Of a stretch of DNA of 64,000 nt, positions 12,870 to 24,867 are shown piece after piece. The notes under the pieces are model-generated. The model was given only the letters and a program-made list of their open reading frames with translations, was not told where the DNA came from and searched no databases. The DNA is from Limnoperna fortunei. Taxonomy: Eukaryota > Mollusca > Bivalvia > Mytilida > Modiolidae. The first letter of the stretch is position 1. Every line of letters starts with the position of its first letter. The DNA lies in NCBI GenBank assembly GCA_944474755.1, contig OX104112.1, positions 22,842,460 to 22,906,459 of the forward strand, read 5' to 3'. The position numbers were made by a program, and so were the translations under genes.

Positions 12870-14400
12870 ATTTATCTTTTTGATCACACCGAGTATCATA
12901 ATTTCAAAGTGCGGTCAATTAGACCACTTGCGTGCTGTTTATATTGCCTCTTTACTATCTGAACGTTTCGGTTTTCAAAACCGATTACTCATGTTACGTT
13001 TACTTTGAAGTAAAAGTCAAAACTTCCGAATGCATTTTTCTGGGATAATATTATGCAAGGGTTATTTTTTTTTTTAGCAAATTTCACGGCTCAGAGGGTA
13101 ATTTTTTATCCGAAAACCCGGTGATGAGGAAATCGTGGCAAAATCATGAAAAATACACTGTCTAATGACCAATCAAAAGCCAGCATTGTTATATGAGGTG
13201 TAATTATACACTTTATGTACTCCTTGTTTTTAAGAGAAAAAAATTTCGCCCATAAACGAATAGCACATTAAATTTGAAGTGCCCCATCCCGCTCGCCTAC
13301 AAAATGAGTTATAAATTTGACCCTATGAATCTAGTTGAATTATGTAAGCAAGTCTTAATAATTCAAAGTAATTAACATAAACTGTGTGAATGTCGGACAA
13401 AAAGACTAAAAAACGTAGAGCCTTTTTAAATAGTAGAACGTGGACACATTTTATTTTCTCTGTAATGTTCTTCTTAACATTTAAGAATCGTACACATCTA
13501 CGTCTCTACAGGTTGTAAGTTTTAAGGTACGAAGCCCTATTTCAAAGTTTTACTGCTTTGTACTGAACCAACACGTCGACTTAATGTTTATATTGCTTAC
13601 AACCTAGATTCGTTATCTGTAATTATTTGTATTCACTTTCGTTGCTAAGGATGGATAAAGGAGAATATATTTCGAAGTGTACTTAGCTACCATGAATGAA
13701 TAGAATTTCGCAAAAAGAATGTCTATCATTCAAGTTGAGTGAAAAATCAAAATAAAATATAATGTTGGACTGCAAAAATTCTTGGGTTATATCAAATTTT
13801 TCATGCTATTATAAATATTTTTGGTATTCACTTAACGGAAGTTAATAATAGAGGGATACCATTTTTAACCTGGTACTTTATCTTTGATGATATCGCTGTC
13901 AATAAGCGTACCTTTGAAAAATTGAAAACCAGAATAAAGGCTGTTTCGACCAGAACAAAAAGCTATTTTATGTATACAATTCCGTATTCCGGGGTGTGCC
14001 GTATTTTGTCAAATGCAATAAATAAATATTATGTCAATAATTTATTTACTTTAAACCAATTGAACATTAGTTTTAATTCAAGTATATTTATGATTTAATA
14101 TATAACGAAAGGATTACACGTGCGCAAATTTAGAAATCGGCAATTCAAACTAATCCCAACTGCAGGACTAAGCTTCAGATAGGACCTCATGGGTGAAAAG
14201 TTCAAATTGCAATTCTGATTCTATGCGAATGTTTATTAGAAAGTTCTTACAAAGAGTATGTTTTTATTTCGATCTAAAATCCCGGAGATGCTACGCATGC
14301 CTTAATGTTATATAGCAGCCTACTGCGGTTATTTATGCTTATCTGGACCTCTACACGTACACTTTTTAGCCAATTTAAATTGAAAAGACAATTTTGCATT
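12870..14400. other. No recognisable feature
   Basis: AT-rich DNA with no open frame of note and no repeat structure that I recognised. Confidence 0.55.
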
Positions 14401-14530
14401 GATTGTTTTGTTTGTTTGAATGGTTTTTAACGCCACTTTCAGCAATTTTTCAGCTATATTATGGCGTCAAGTTTTTAATAAGGGGAGGAAGTCGCAGTAC
14501 CCGGAGAAAGCTCGATAACAACTGGACAAA
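14401..14530 (-). mobile_element. SINE tail fragment (5'-truncated)
   Basis: The reverse-oriented SINE 3' half is visible: TTTGTTTGTTTGAATGG, TTTTTAACGCCACTTTCAGC, TTTTTCAGCTATATTATGGC and GGGGAGGAAGTCGCAGTACC. The tRNA-like head is missing. Confidence 0.8.
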
Positions 14531-14708
14531 CGCATATAAAATAGCTTCTGTAACATAGATTACATTTTTTTAAATGCGTCCGTAAAATTATTATCATACA
14601 GACAAACACGTAGAATAATTCGGCGGCAAATTGATGCTTTGCATCAAAAGTTTTTCTTGTTTAACATGTCAAGCTACTGGAAAACACTAACCGTCACTCG
14701 AATATAGT

Positions 14709-14958
14709 TAGGGACAGACCATTAAGGGGGGCCTTGGTTTTTTGTTTTGGCCAGTAAATTTAAATTTATTTTTTAAGGCGTCGCGACAGAATATTTTTGT
14801 TTTCATTATTAGCATAATTTTATATAAGAGAAATCGTTCTTCAGAATATTTTTTTCTTACCCTCTGCTTCAATAATTTTTTTTCATCAAACATCATTTTC
14901 AAAATATTTTTAAGGTAAAAGCCAAGCCCCCCTTGCGAGTAAAATGGTCGGTCCCTTA
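14709..14958. mobile_element. ~250-bp MITE-like inverted repeat
   Basis: The left end AGGGACAGACCATTAAGGGG and GGGCCTTGG is mirrored by CCAAGCCCCCCTTGCG and AAAATGGTCGGTCCCTT at the right. Downstream (~14,965-15,068) a run of AACTCGAA-type hexamer-like repeats follows. A 128-aa minus frame spanning both is low-complexity and is not considered a gene. Confidence 0.65.
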
Positions 14959-15119
14959 TCAATATAAATTGGACATTTAGCTTGAAGTTTAGCCCCAAAT
15001 CTAGAGCAAAGTTTAACTCCAAATTTAACTCGAAATCCAACTCGAACTCGAAGTTCAACTCGAAAAAGAAATCATTTAAATGCTCAACAGACATTTAGCA
15101 TAGGCAGAGTATGCTCGAC

Positions 15120-15245
15120 ATTACTTTAGTAACAAGGATTGTCCGTGTTCTTTTCCTTTTGCAGGGAACGGATAATCTGGTTTCCTCCTTGAAAAAACTG
15201 AACGCCATGATGTAGCTGTAAGGTACAGAAAGTTGAATTAAAACA
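15120..15245 (+). mobile_element. SINE 3' fragment
   Basis: AGTAACAAGGATTGTCCGTG, GTTTCCTCCTTGAAAAAACT and GAACGCCATGATGTAGCTGT match the SINE body and tail in order. The head is absent. Confidence 0.65.
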
Positions 15246-15489
15246 ACGAACACGAATAACAAGACATTCAGTATGTATGCTGATAATTGCAGAATTGGAG
15301 TTTGAAGAAAATCCGTCTTAAATCACAGGACAGTTTGGTTCGAAGATTGCATAACTGGTACCCTTTGCATGTGTTCTAATCGCCTATAATTAATCACGAT
15401 CTAGTCTCACTTCCAATGTAGTGATTTTGATGATAAGCACGAGCCAGTTTTTGTGATTGTTTGTCGAGTACCTGGCAATAACAACTCGT

Positions 15490-15790
15490 CCCGAATATGG
15501 CTGAAATACTGCTCGCTGGACGTAGAGCAAACATCTAAAATAACTGAAATACTGCTCGCTGGACGTAGAGCAAACATCAAAAATAACTGAAATACTACTC
15601 TCTGAACGTAAAGCTTACATCAAATATAGCTGCACCTCTGCTTGGACGACATAGAGCAAACATCATACATGTATATATCTGAAATAATGCTCCGGACCTA
15701 AAGCAAACACAAAATATAGATTAAATACTGCTCGCTGGACGTATTCAAACAACCAATATATCTGAAATATTATTTTTCCTGTACGTAAAG
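15490..15790. repeat. 43-bp minisatellite derived from a repeat tail
   Basis: About seven copies of CTGAAATACTGCTCGCTGGA plus CGTAGAGCAAACATC. The unit starts at 15,501, 15,544 and 15,587, then decays. The unit resembles the 3' tail sequence of another mollusc SINE type (GAATATGGCTGAAATACTGC), so it may be a tail expansion. Confidence 0.85.
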
Positions 15791-15919
15791 CAGACATCCA
15801 ACTAACTATACTAAATGCCACCCCCCTTGGAAAAAATTGTTTGATAGCATTTTTTCATTATTTTATATTTTGTTATTACGAAAATTCAGTAGAAAAAATG
15901 TAGATACAATTAAAAGTTC

Positions 15920-16970
15920 ATTTGTTCTGAGAACAAATGAGAAGGTCTTTCCCACTGTTCCTCTAATGTAAGAAAAGTTAGGTGATGCTATGGGATTTTT
16001 TGTCTTGCTATAGCACAAAATGTCACTTCCAGTCATAAAAATGAATTATTTGAGTAAAGAAAGTGGTCCTGAGCCAAAAAATACATGGTTGGTAAGGACT
16101 TTTATTCCGTTGCTATGGACAAAAGGCCACTTCCGGTCATGAAATGACATATTTCAGTAAAGTACATCATTCTGATTCTAAAAATATATGGTTGCTAAGG
16201 ACTTTTTATAACGGTCACCTTGTTGCTATGGTATGACCTTGACCTATGACCTTTGACCTTTGGCTCAAATTGAAGCTCTTTTCCTACTGATCATGTTAAA
16301 CCTATATGTTTACTATATTATCTCTAACCGTTTTCAAGTTTTAACCAAAAAACCGATTAACCGAAACGCGTCAAGGGCAGTAACTAAAAAATGGTCCATC
16401 GCACAGCTTTCGGTCAAATGTACCAAATGAAGGTCTCGATAAGTGGAGTATTTTTCCCATTTATTGTCTGCTTCTATCTTTTATGGTTTGCGAGATATAG
16501 TGCTAACAAGACCTATGGTGACCTTTGACCTTGACTTTTGACCTTTGACCTTGACATTTTTGAATGTAACATATGTCACTTAGGATCAATGGTGGTGGTC
16601 CCAAGTCTCTAGGACTTACGGTTTTTGAGAAAAAAATTTTGACGCGTTGCGACATTTTTCAGGTCAAAAACGCGTAAACAGGAAGTCGATTGGAAAAAAA
16701 AAATTTGCATGACAAATCATCGCCATAGGACCAGCGACATTTTGTATACTTCAGATTTTAAGAATCGGTTACGGTTTCTGAGTTTATCTGCTAACAAGGG
16801 TTTTCGTGTTGGGGCAGATAACTCTGTTACTAAAAATAGATCGGTCTAAAAGCATGAGCCATGTCATCTCCGGATATGACCGATTGATGTTACCAAGTAT
16901 CGAAATGATACGTCCAGACACTTTTTGGCAAACCTCCGCGGAAGAAGAAAAAAAAAATAATAATAATAAT
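15920..16970. repeat. Palindrome-headed repeat, unit 1
   Basis: Starts with the perfect inverted repeat CATTTGTTCTGAGAACAAAT and G, followed by GAGAAGGTCTTTCCCACTG. It ends in a purine/AAT-rich tract (GAAGAAGAAAAAAAAAATAA type). It contains runs of TGACCTTTGACCTTGAC. It is ~90% similar by eye to unit 2, head to tail. No ORF was recognised. Confidence 0.8.
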
Positions 16971-16977
16971 TAAACTG

Positions 16978-18040
16978 CCATTTGTTCTGAGAACAAATGA
17001 GAAGGTCTTTCCCACTGTTCCTCTAAAGTTAGAAAAGTTAAGTGAAGCTATGAGATTTTGTGTCTTGCTATAGCACAAAATGTCACTTCCAGTCATAAAA
17101 ATGAATTATTTGAATAAAGAAAGTGTTCCCGGCTCAAAATATATATGGTTGTTAAGGACTTTCATTCGGTTGCTAGGGACAAAAGGTCACTTCCTGTCAT
17201 TATATGAAATATTTCAGTAAAGCACATCATTCTGATTCTAAAAATATATGGTTGCTAAGGACTTTTTATAACAGTCACCTTGTTGCTATGGTATGACCTT
17301 GACCTATGACCTTTGACCTTTGGCTCAAATTGAAGCTCTTTTCCTACTGATCAAGTTAAACCTATATGTTTACTATATTATCTCTAACCGTTTTCAAGTT
17401 TTAACCAAAAAACCGATTAACCGAAACGCGTCAAGGGCAGTCACTCAAAAATGGTTCATTGTACAGCTTTGGATCAAATGTACCAAATGAAGGTCTCAAT
17501 AAGTGGAGTATTTTTCCCATTTATTGTCTGCTTCTATCTGTTATGGTTTGTGAGATATAGTGCTAACAAGACCTTTGGTGACCTTTGACCTTGACTTTTG
17601 ACCTTTGACCTTGACATTTTTAAGTGTAACATATGTCACTTAGGATCAATGGTGGTGGTCCCAAGTCTCTAGGACTTACGGTTTCTGAGAAAAAAATTTT
17701 GACGCGTTGCGACATTTTTCAGGTCAAAAACACGTAAACAGGAAGTCGATTGGAAAAAAAAAATTAGCATGACAAATCATCCCTATAGGACCAGCAACAT
17801 TTTTTACACTTAAGATTTTAAGAATCGATTACGGTTTCTGAGTTTATCTGCTAACAAGGGTTTACGGTGTTGGGGCAGATAACTCTGTTACTAAAAATAG
17901 ATCGAGTTCACAGGGTGAACTGAGTCATCTGACAGTATGACCGATTAATGGTACCAAGTATGAAAATGATATGTCGCGACACTTTTTTGCAAATGATGGC
18001 GGAAAAAAAAAGAAAAATAATAATAATAATAATAATAATA
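16978..18040. repeat. Palindrome-headed repeat, unit 2
   Basis: A second, closely similar copy in direct orientation. It has the same head CATTTGTTCTGAGAACAAAT, the same TTTGACCTTGACTTTTGACC block, the shared phrase GACGCGTTGCGACATTTTTC and an (AAT)n-rich end at 18,016-18,040. Confidence 0.8.
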
Positions 18041-18044
18041 ATTA

Positions 18045-19590
18045 AAACGCATTTGTTCCGAGAACAAATGTGAGGTCTTTCCCTGCATGTTGTTAGTGTT
18101 TGTCTAGGTATATGGTTGCTAATGACTTTACAGTCAGTTGCTATGGTTTTTTTGTACAAAGTGAGTGGTCCCAAGTGAGAAAATGTATGGTTGCTAAGGG
18201 CTTTTAGTCGGTTGCTATGGACAAAATGTCACTTCCGGTTCGTACCTGAAACATTTTTTGTACATTTCGATGTTACGAACATTTTTCCCTTGTATTGTCT
18301 GCTTCAATTTTGTACGGTTTACCTGTTATTTTATAAAAACTGTTTACGGTATCGGCCATTTTGAAAATGGCTGCCCATAACAATTCGACTTTGGTCTTAA
18401 ATCTAAGGGCTTGTTATGACGGTCACAAAAAACCCATATGTTTACTATATTATCTCTGACGGTTTTAAAGTTATAAGCCAAAAACTGATTAGCCGAAACC
18501 TTTCAAGGGCCATAACCTCGAAAACGGTTAGTCGCACAGTTTTCGACTATTTATATCAAATGTAGAACTCAATGAGAGGAACTTTTTTCTAATATATTGT
18601 CTGCTTCAATTTTTTTATGGTTTTCCAGTTATATTGAAAACAAAATTTAGCCGAAACTTGTCAAGGGCCATAACCTCGAAAACGGTTAGTCGCACAGTTT
18701 TCGACCATTTATATCAAATGTAGATCTCCATGAGAGAAACATTTTTCTGATATATTGTCTGCTTCAATTTGTTATGGTTTTTGAGTTATATTTAAAACAA
18801 AATTTAGTCGAAACCAATCAAGGGCCATAACCTCGAAAACGGTTTGTCGCACTGTTTTCGACAAGTTATATCAAATGTAGATCTCAATGAGAGGAACATT
18901 TTTCTAATATATTTTCTGCTTCAAATTTGTATGGTTTTAGAGTTATATTGAAAACTAAATTTAGCTGAAACCAGTCAAGGGCCATAACCTCGAAAACGCT
19001 TTGTCGCACAGTTTTTGACTCTATATATCAAATGTAGATCTCAATGAGAGGAACATTTTTTAAATATATTGTCTGCTTCAATTTTGTATGGTTTTTGAGT
19101 TATATTGAAAACAAAATTTCAATGGCGGCCATTTTGAAAATGGTGGACCAAAAAAAAAATTTGATCCGATAGATGTAATTAGGACCGTCATATCTACTTG
19201 TAAACCAATTTTTGTGGAAATCGAACAACTTTGACATTTTTGACAAACTTCGCGTGAAAATCGCGTAAACAGGAAGTTGAACGATAAAAAATTTTTTGGG
19301 TGATTAATCATTGTCAGAAGTCAGGTGACAATTTCCACACCTTAAAATTTTGATATCGGCTACGGTTTAGAAGTTTAATTGAAAACAAGGGTAACAGTGT
19401 TTGGGGAGATAACTCCGTTACTAAAAATAGATCGGTTTTGCAGGGTGACTCAAGTCGAGCCCAGGTAGTGTCGGTTAAGTGTGCCAAGTTTCAAAGCGAT
19501 ACGTCAAGACACTTTTTTGACAACTGCGGCGGAAAAGAAGAAGAATAATAATAATAATAATAAAAAAAATAATAATCAGAAGAATTACAG
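18045..19590. repeat. Palindrome-headed repeat, unit 3, with internal ~157-bp repeats
   Basis: The head is CATTTGTTCCGAGAACAAAT. It is more diverged than units 1 and 2 and expanded by about four copies of a ~157-bp block (AAGGGCCATAACCTCGAAAA at ~18,506, 18,663, 18,820 and 18,977). It ends with the same GATAACTCCGTTACTAAAAA phrase and an AAT-rich tract. Confidence 0.75.
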
Positions 19591-19735
19591 TAAGGTCTTT
19601 CCCTTGGAAAGGGGAAAGACCTTAATAATCATAAGAAAGGTAAGAAGGTCTTTCCACTGTAGTGGGAAAGACCTTAATAATAATAATCATAAGAAAGACA
19701 AGAAGGTCTTTCCCTTGGAAAGGGGGAAAGACCTT
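19590..19735. repeat. Three consecutive hairpins (AAGGTCTTTCC...)
   Basis: Three near-perfect palindromes, each with an AAGGTCTTTCC stem (CC/GG-extended) mirrored by GGAAAGACCTT around a short loop, separated by AATAATCATAAGAAAG-type spacers. The stem repeats the AAGGTCTTTCCC phrase next to the heads of units 1-3, which suggests that they are terminal structures of the same repeat family. Confidence 0.8.
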
Positions 19736-20885
19736 AATAACATGTCCATGTTTTATAGTATGACTCTGTTGTTAGGTTGTTACAAATCGTCCTTGACTTT
19801 TGCTACGGAAATTTCACATTATAAGTCAGCCGTTTTTGTTTCTTAAGGGACCTTACGATGTTTACAAATGTTCATCTGCTTTCGTGACGTTCAATGGTAT
19901 TCGGACAAACCGCGAGACTTTTCCCGCCTAAACTGCAGACGACATCACCCGAAGGATTTCGAGTAGACAACAATCGATTGTTCCTAAAGTACAGTTCCGT
20001 TCTAATTAAGGTCAAATTTTAGTATGGAAAATCGCCCGTTCAAAATTAAAAAAAAACTGCTTTATTTCAAAACGCTGAATATCTCTTGGAAATAATTATT
20101 GATTTCAAAAAGTTCCCTTCTTGATCTACAAAAGGAGCATATTAAGCTGAACCATACGCGGTAAGCAGTTTTCATTTGTAGCGCAAAAAACACTCTACAA
20201 CCTATGTCAACACTTACTATAAAATACAAATGTAAATTTATAATTGCCTGTAGTGTACTACAGTACAGATCTGTAGAAGTTTATACAAGTACGTCGTATG
20301 GTTACCATTATCATCAGGTTGAAAATATGGTGGTTTTTAACTACTATCCTACGACTATTGGTTTGTGGCTTACTCTTCATAACCATCGTATCTTGGCAAA
20401 CTATGTCTTTTAACAATTGGTTCGTTGATATCGCTCTGTATTACAGCCATTGGTTTGTGGCTGGTTCGTCGTATCTATTGGTTCGTTTACGTGGCTGTCT
20501 TTCAAATATTGGTTCGTGGCTAGCTTGTCTTTCAACCAATGGCATTCGTGGATAGGTCTCTTACATCCATTAGTTTGTGACTCGCTCGCCTTTTAACTTT
20601 TGGGTTCGTGATAAGATCTCATTATATAAATTTCATTATTTCAGAAATGTTTATTGTTGCGGGACTAGAAATCCACACGATGGTCGGTGCTTATTGACAG
20701 TACAGCTTGAAGTCGAGCAAACTATATCCTTAAGTTGGGCTCTAACTTATAGTACGTCAATAACAGATACGGCAAACTACCTATATCCTGTACCAAAAAG
20801 AGCTAAACGTATTGAGAAATCAGAGATCAACGAACAGCGAGTTCATGTGCTCGTTGGTAATTTCGGACACTCTTGTCTACCACGA
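19736..20885. other. No confident gene; degenerate TTGGTTCGTGGC repeats
   Basis: 20,290-20,600 shows degenerate repetition of TATTGGTTTGTGGCT and similar phrases at irregular spacing. A 108-aa + frame (20,577-20,903) begins in this repeat and has no recognisable domain. I do not call a gene. Confidence 0.45.
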
Positions 20886-21190
20886 ACCTTATTTCCGACA
20901 TAAAATATTTGTAAGCAGTGTTATTATGGAGTGACATAAAAATATTTGTAACCAGAGTGCTTGAGGAGCGACATAAACATATTTGTAACCAGAGTGCTTT
21001 AGGAGCGACATAAACATATTTGCAAGCAGGGTGCTTCATGAGAGACATACAAATAGCTGAAGGCAGTATATGCATGAGGACCGGGCATAAGCATATTTGT
21101 AACAAGGGTGCTTGTGGGGTGACTTAAAATGTTTGCAACCAGGGTGATTTAGTAGCGACATAACAAGCAGGGTGCTTCAGGAGCAGCATA
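20886..21190. repeat. 37-bp minisatellite
   Basis: About eight copies of GACATAAACATATTTGTAAC plus CAGAGTGCTTGAGGAGC. The first copies are well preserved and the later ones lose bases. Confidence 0.88.
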
Positions 21191-21638
21191 TATATTCGTC
21201 AGAAACACATGGTACATAACAATTTTTTTTAATTTATTTTGTACAATCCCATTCTTTGCCATTGAAAATATATAATTTTCTTTTTTTTAGTATACATTTG
21301 TTATTTCCATATTTACAAATTGAAAGCCATTATCCTGGAATATATTAGTATGGATTTTTGCGCATTATCTTATTATCATCATTATGGTTCGATAAACACG
21401 TCCAACAGGTAAGAAAAATACAAGATATTGATAAATGGGGATACCTATTTTTTAAAAGTTGGATAAATGGAAAGAACCGTTCTCTGTTAATTGAATTATG
21501 ACATTTTAATATCGTCACACAATAAAAATGGTGGATAATTAATTGACTTCTAAATTAGATTCTTCTGTGTGATTTTATATTTGGTCTTCTTCACCGGTCA
21601 GTAAGAAATATTGACCTTTAGCCAAAACAAAATTACTG
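21191..21638. other. No recognisable feature
   Basis: AT-rich unique-looking DNA. Nothing supportable. Confidence 0.5.
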
Positions 21639-21647
21639 GAGATACGA

Positions 21648-21727
21648 CATCCTCACAAGTCAGGATTTCTGTGTGCACATGTGTCAACGAACACATGTGG
21701 ACACAGAAACCCTGACTTGTGAGGATG
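21648..21727. mobile_element. 80-bp foldback MITE with 9-bp target duplication
   Basis: Two 37-bp arms starting CATCCTCACAAGTCAGG pair with two mismatches around the loop CAACGA. The element is flanked by the exact 9-bp direct repeat GAGATACGA (21,639-21,647 and 21,728-21,736). A 9-bp duplication is typical of Mutator-like elements. A related partial copy lies at 45,453-45,500. Confidence 0.88.
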
Positions 21728-21736
21728 GAGATACGA

Positions 21737-22190
21737 TAGTCAATTAAGGTTTAAGTCGAACGCGCCAAAATTCGTTCTCTATGCCATAACTATAACATTG
21801 TTCGACAGTAATTAATTAGTTCAACCGTGAAATAAACTTTTGGCTATAAGTACTATTCCAGAATTCGTTGTACAGAATTTGTTAAATATCTGTCTCTCTG
21901 GCAAACATCAATGTGTCCAGATATAAACCTGGTAAAATTCTACTTGTACGGTGTTGTGCATCCGTTTTGGCAGGTCACTTAATATATAGCAGATCGATCG
22001 GACTTGAATTAATACAGTTCCGACAATTAATAGCGCAAGATAAATAAGGCACACACTTTACAAATTCAGACTCAAACTCGCAAGCTCAGTTTTGACACGC
22101 CGTTGAATATAAGATCAATCCGTACTTTACTCGGCAACGGTAGTCCGTAAAGACATAATAACGACATGATCAAATTTGTTCAGTTATTGT
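21737..22190. other. No recognisable feature
   Basis: Nothing beyond AT-rich sequence between the hairpin element and the minisatellite. Confidence 0.5.
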
Positions 22191-22194
22191 GAAA

Positions 22195-22770
22195 GCTTTT
22201 ATTTCCACGCACATACCCTGTGGGAGAATTAGAAGATCGACTGGTCGCCGTGTATTCCGTCATAGCTTTTTTAGGAGAAATAGAGGATCGACTGGTCACC
22301 GTGTATTGTGTCATGGCTCTTTATAAGAAAACGAGGATCGACTGGTCGCCGTGTATCACGTCATAGCTATTAAGAAGAAATAGAGGATCGAGTGATCGCC
22401 TTGTATTGTGTCATAGCTATTTAGCAGAAACAGAGGGTCGACTGGTCACCATGTATTGCGTCATAACTATTTAACAGAAACAGAGGATAGACTGGTCGCT
22501 GTGTATCGCGTCAAAGCTATTTAAGCGACTGGTCGCCGTGAATAAAGTCTTAGCTATTAAGGAGAAATAGAGGATCGACTGTTCGCCGTGTATCACGTAA
22601 TAGCTATTAAGGAGAAAGTGAAGAACGACTGGTCGCCGTGTATTTTATTATAGCTATTTAAGGAAAATATCAGATCAACTTTTGCCTTGTATTGTATTTT
22701 AGATTGTTTGGAGAAATGGAGGACCGACAGATCGCCGTGATTTTTGTCATAGCTACATGTATTTAGGAAA
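22195..22770. repeat. ~50-bp minisatellite
   Basis: About eleven copies of GAGGATCGACTGGTCGCCGT plus GTATTGCGTCATAGCTATTT. GAGGATCG starts at 22,283, 22,333 and 22,383. Copies diverge at both ends. Confidence 0.88.
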
Positions 22771-22771
22771 A

Positions 22772-23023
22772 TGAATTGTGTTTAACGGTATGTTTATCAT
22801 TTTTCAGCTATATCATAGCTTCCTGTTTTTATTGGCGAGTTATACGGAGTACCCGGAGAAAACCCCTAAATCCAGTAGGAAAACTGGCATTCCTTGTCAA
22901 TTAAGATTGGAATCGAGCGTACCTTAACCGTAGTTAGACTCAAACCGACATTGTCAGTGTTGACAGGCACGTGATCCATAGTAGACGGCTAACTACCTTA
23001 ATTACTCGGCCACCGACCCCCCC
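22772..23023 (-). mobile_element. tRNA-derived SINE copy
   Basis: A reverse-oriented copy of nearly full length. The tail-side GTGTTTAACGGTATG, TTTTCAGCTATATCATAGCT and GGAGTACCCGGAGAAAACCC are followed by the head-side complement ACTCGGCCACCGA and a C-run. Moderately diverged from the copy at 28,966. Confidence 0.85.
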
Positions 23024-24860
23024 AAAATGTATATAGAGGTTGGATGTTCTGAAGTTTAGTTGTTGTGGTAAGAGATGTAAGAGATTTAGGAACAGAATGC
23101 ACGATTACTCTTTATCACATATGGATGCAACATTACGTGTCCGAGGAAAGTCAAATGTGGGATTGTTACTTCATTGTCAACAGAGATAGTATAATAAAAT
23201 CCATCTGATTGTGTTGGCTAAATGGTGTTCGATTGTCTCACATATTGCTGAACCTTCAAATTCTACGAACATGTACTATTGAGCAGTTTATTCATTGCAC
23301 GCAATTACGTATACAGCTTAAAAATGAACCAGACATAGCCAGCAGTTGGGATTGCGGTTGCATGTAATATGTGTGAAACTGTTGTATAGAGTATGTTTCC
23401 TACATGCTTACATTTATATATATTCCACAGTGGAAGCAATCTTGGATCGGCACCGCCATTAGCCAACTACCTTCTTATGTTTATGTTACACTTTTAGCCA
23501 ACAATAAATGTTAACTATCTTTTAACTTATTTTAAAAAACCATGCCAGTAATAATAAATATTGTCATTATTTCAGCCAACAATAAACTGATTGGTTTTAC
23601 TTCCATTCATCAATATGTAAACACGGTGTTCATCACAAATACAAGCCAAACTATTCTGCTTCTAACCATACAGTCTCAATCAGAAACATGAATGTCGGGA
23701 TTAGGAAAAGTCAATTTACAAATCATCAGATGTCACTAATTTAATATAGTCGCAAGTGCCCTAACTATTTCCATAAACATAAAAACGGCTATGAATAATA
23801 AAACAAACATAGTGATGATGTAATAAATTACAATTTTAAAGTTATGACGTTACACAATTTCTACTTCTAAATCGGACAGGTGCGTGTTTGGGCGGATAGG
23901 GCAAGTTATGACGTTATGATTGATTAAATTATCGCCAGAAGCAATAATAATATATGGTTCCGGTAAATAATAATAAAATTGCGGAAGTTGGATCAGCCAA
24001 ACCACAACGGCACGAAATAAAAAATTTCTATAGTTTCGTATCAGAATAAAAATAATTCATGACTGCCGAACTTGTATTGATTATTTAAATAAGGGTAGGC
24101 ATTATATTCATGAATATTTTGGGACGAGCGTTATGTCGTATTTCTTAAGCAATGGAATGATCACAATTAAGTAGTTAAACATCAAGTTAATGGCAGAGAA
24201 AGGACAAATGATTTATTCAACATGTTTAACCAAGAAAGCATTTTAACAGCAGACAATATTTTAAAAAAAGCACAGATCAGGTACGCATACGGATCCTTTT
24301 GATATTTTTGTGTACTGAAAGGGTTAGGAGAGAATTGGTGTAATTTAAACTAAGTAATTATAACTGAACTAAAAATGTTGTTGTATATAAATTCCACACC
24401 AGAAAAGATCTCATTTCAAAACGTTAGCTCATTTAACGCCAAGAAACACTTTTTGACTTATAACAAGTACAAAGACTTAAAACAGTGGAAGGTCAAGCTA
24501 TAAATTTGTGTTCGCCATTTAAAGCCTATATCGATTATCTTGTTTTAACGTTTATTGTTTGTAAAGTGACTTGATTAAATATTATGTAGATGTCTGTAGA
24601 TAAGAACATTCAGTTATCCGATCATACTGTACCTACTATGATGTGATTTACACCTACGTCATTAGTAGATAAGGTATTTAGAAATGACCTCATAAAAATC
24701 AGCGTAAATTAAGTGTTTTGAACTTATGGCATCACTGTCGATGCACAATATTTCAATTTATTACATAATTGTATTTTTGTCTTTTTCCTATTGGCCTAAA
24801 TCCATACATGTGACTTTCCATTTTCTATCTCACTGGTTTGCAAAAAACTTATTCTACTCA
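23024..24860. other. No recognisable feature; left flank of transposon
   Basis: AT-rich DNA without convincing ORFs or repeats. It forms the left flank of the KDZ transposon insertion. Confidence 0.5.
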
Positions 24861-24867
24861 ATAAAAC
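24861..24867. repeat. Putative target-site duplication, left
   Basis: ATAAAAC directly before the CACCC terminus, identical to 41,586-41,592 after the GGGTG terminus. Seven AT-rich bases could match by chance. The published Zisupton duplication length, 8 bp as I recall, would need one mismatch here. Confidence 0.55.

Noticed and set aside
14708..15094. 128-aa minus ORF
   Set aside because: It spans a MITE-like inverted repeat and a short tandem repeat. Composition is low complexity (E/F/L/N) and no domain is visible.
20577..20903. 108-aa + strand ORF
   Set aside because: It starts in degenerate repeats, shows no known domain, and I found no flanking exon signals that extend it.
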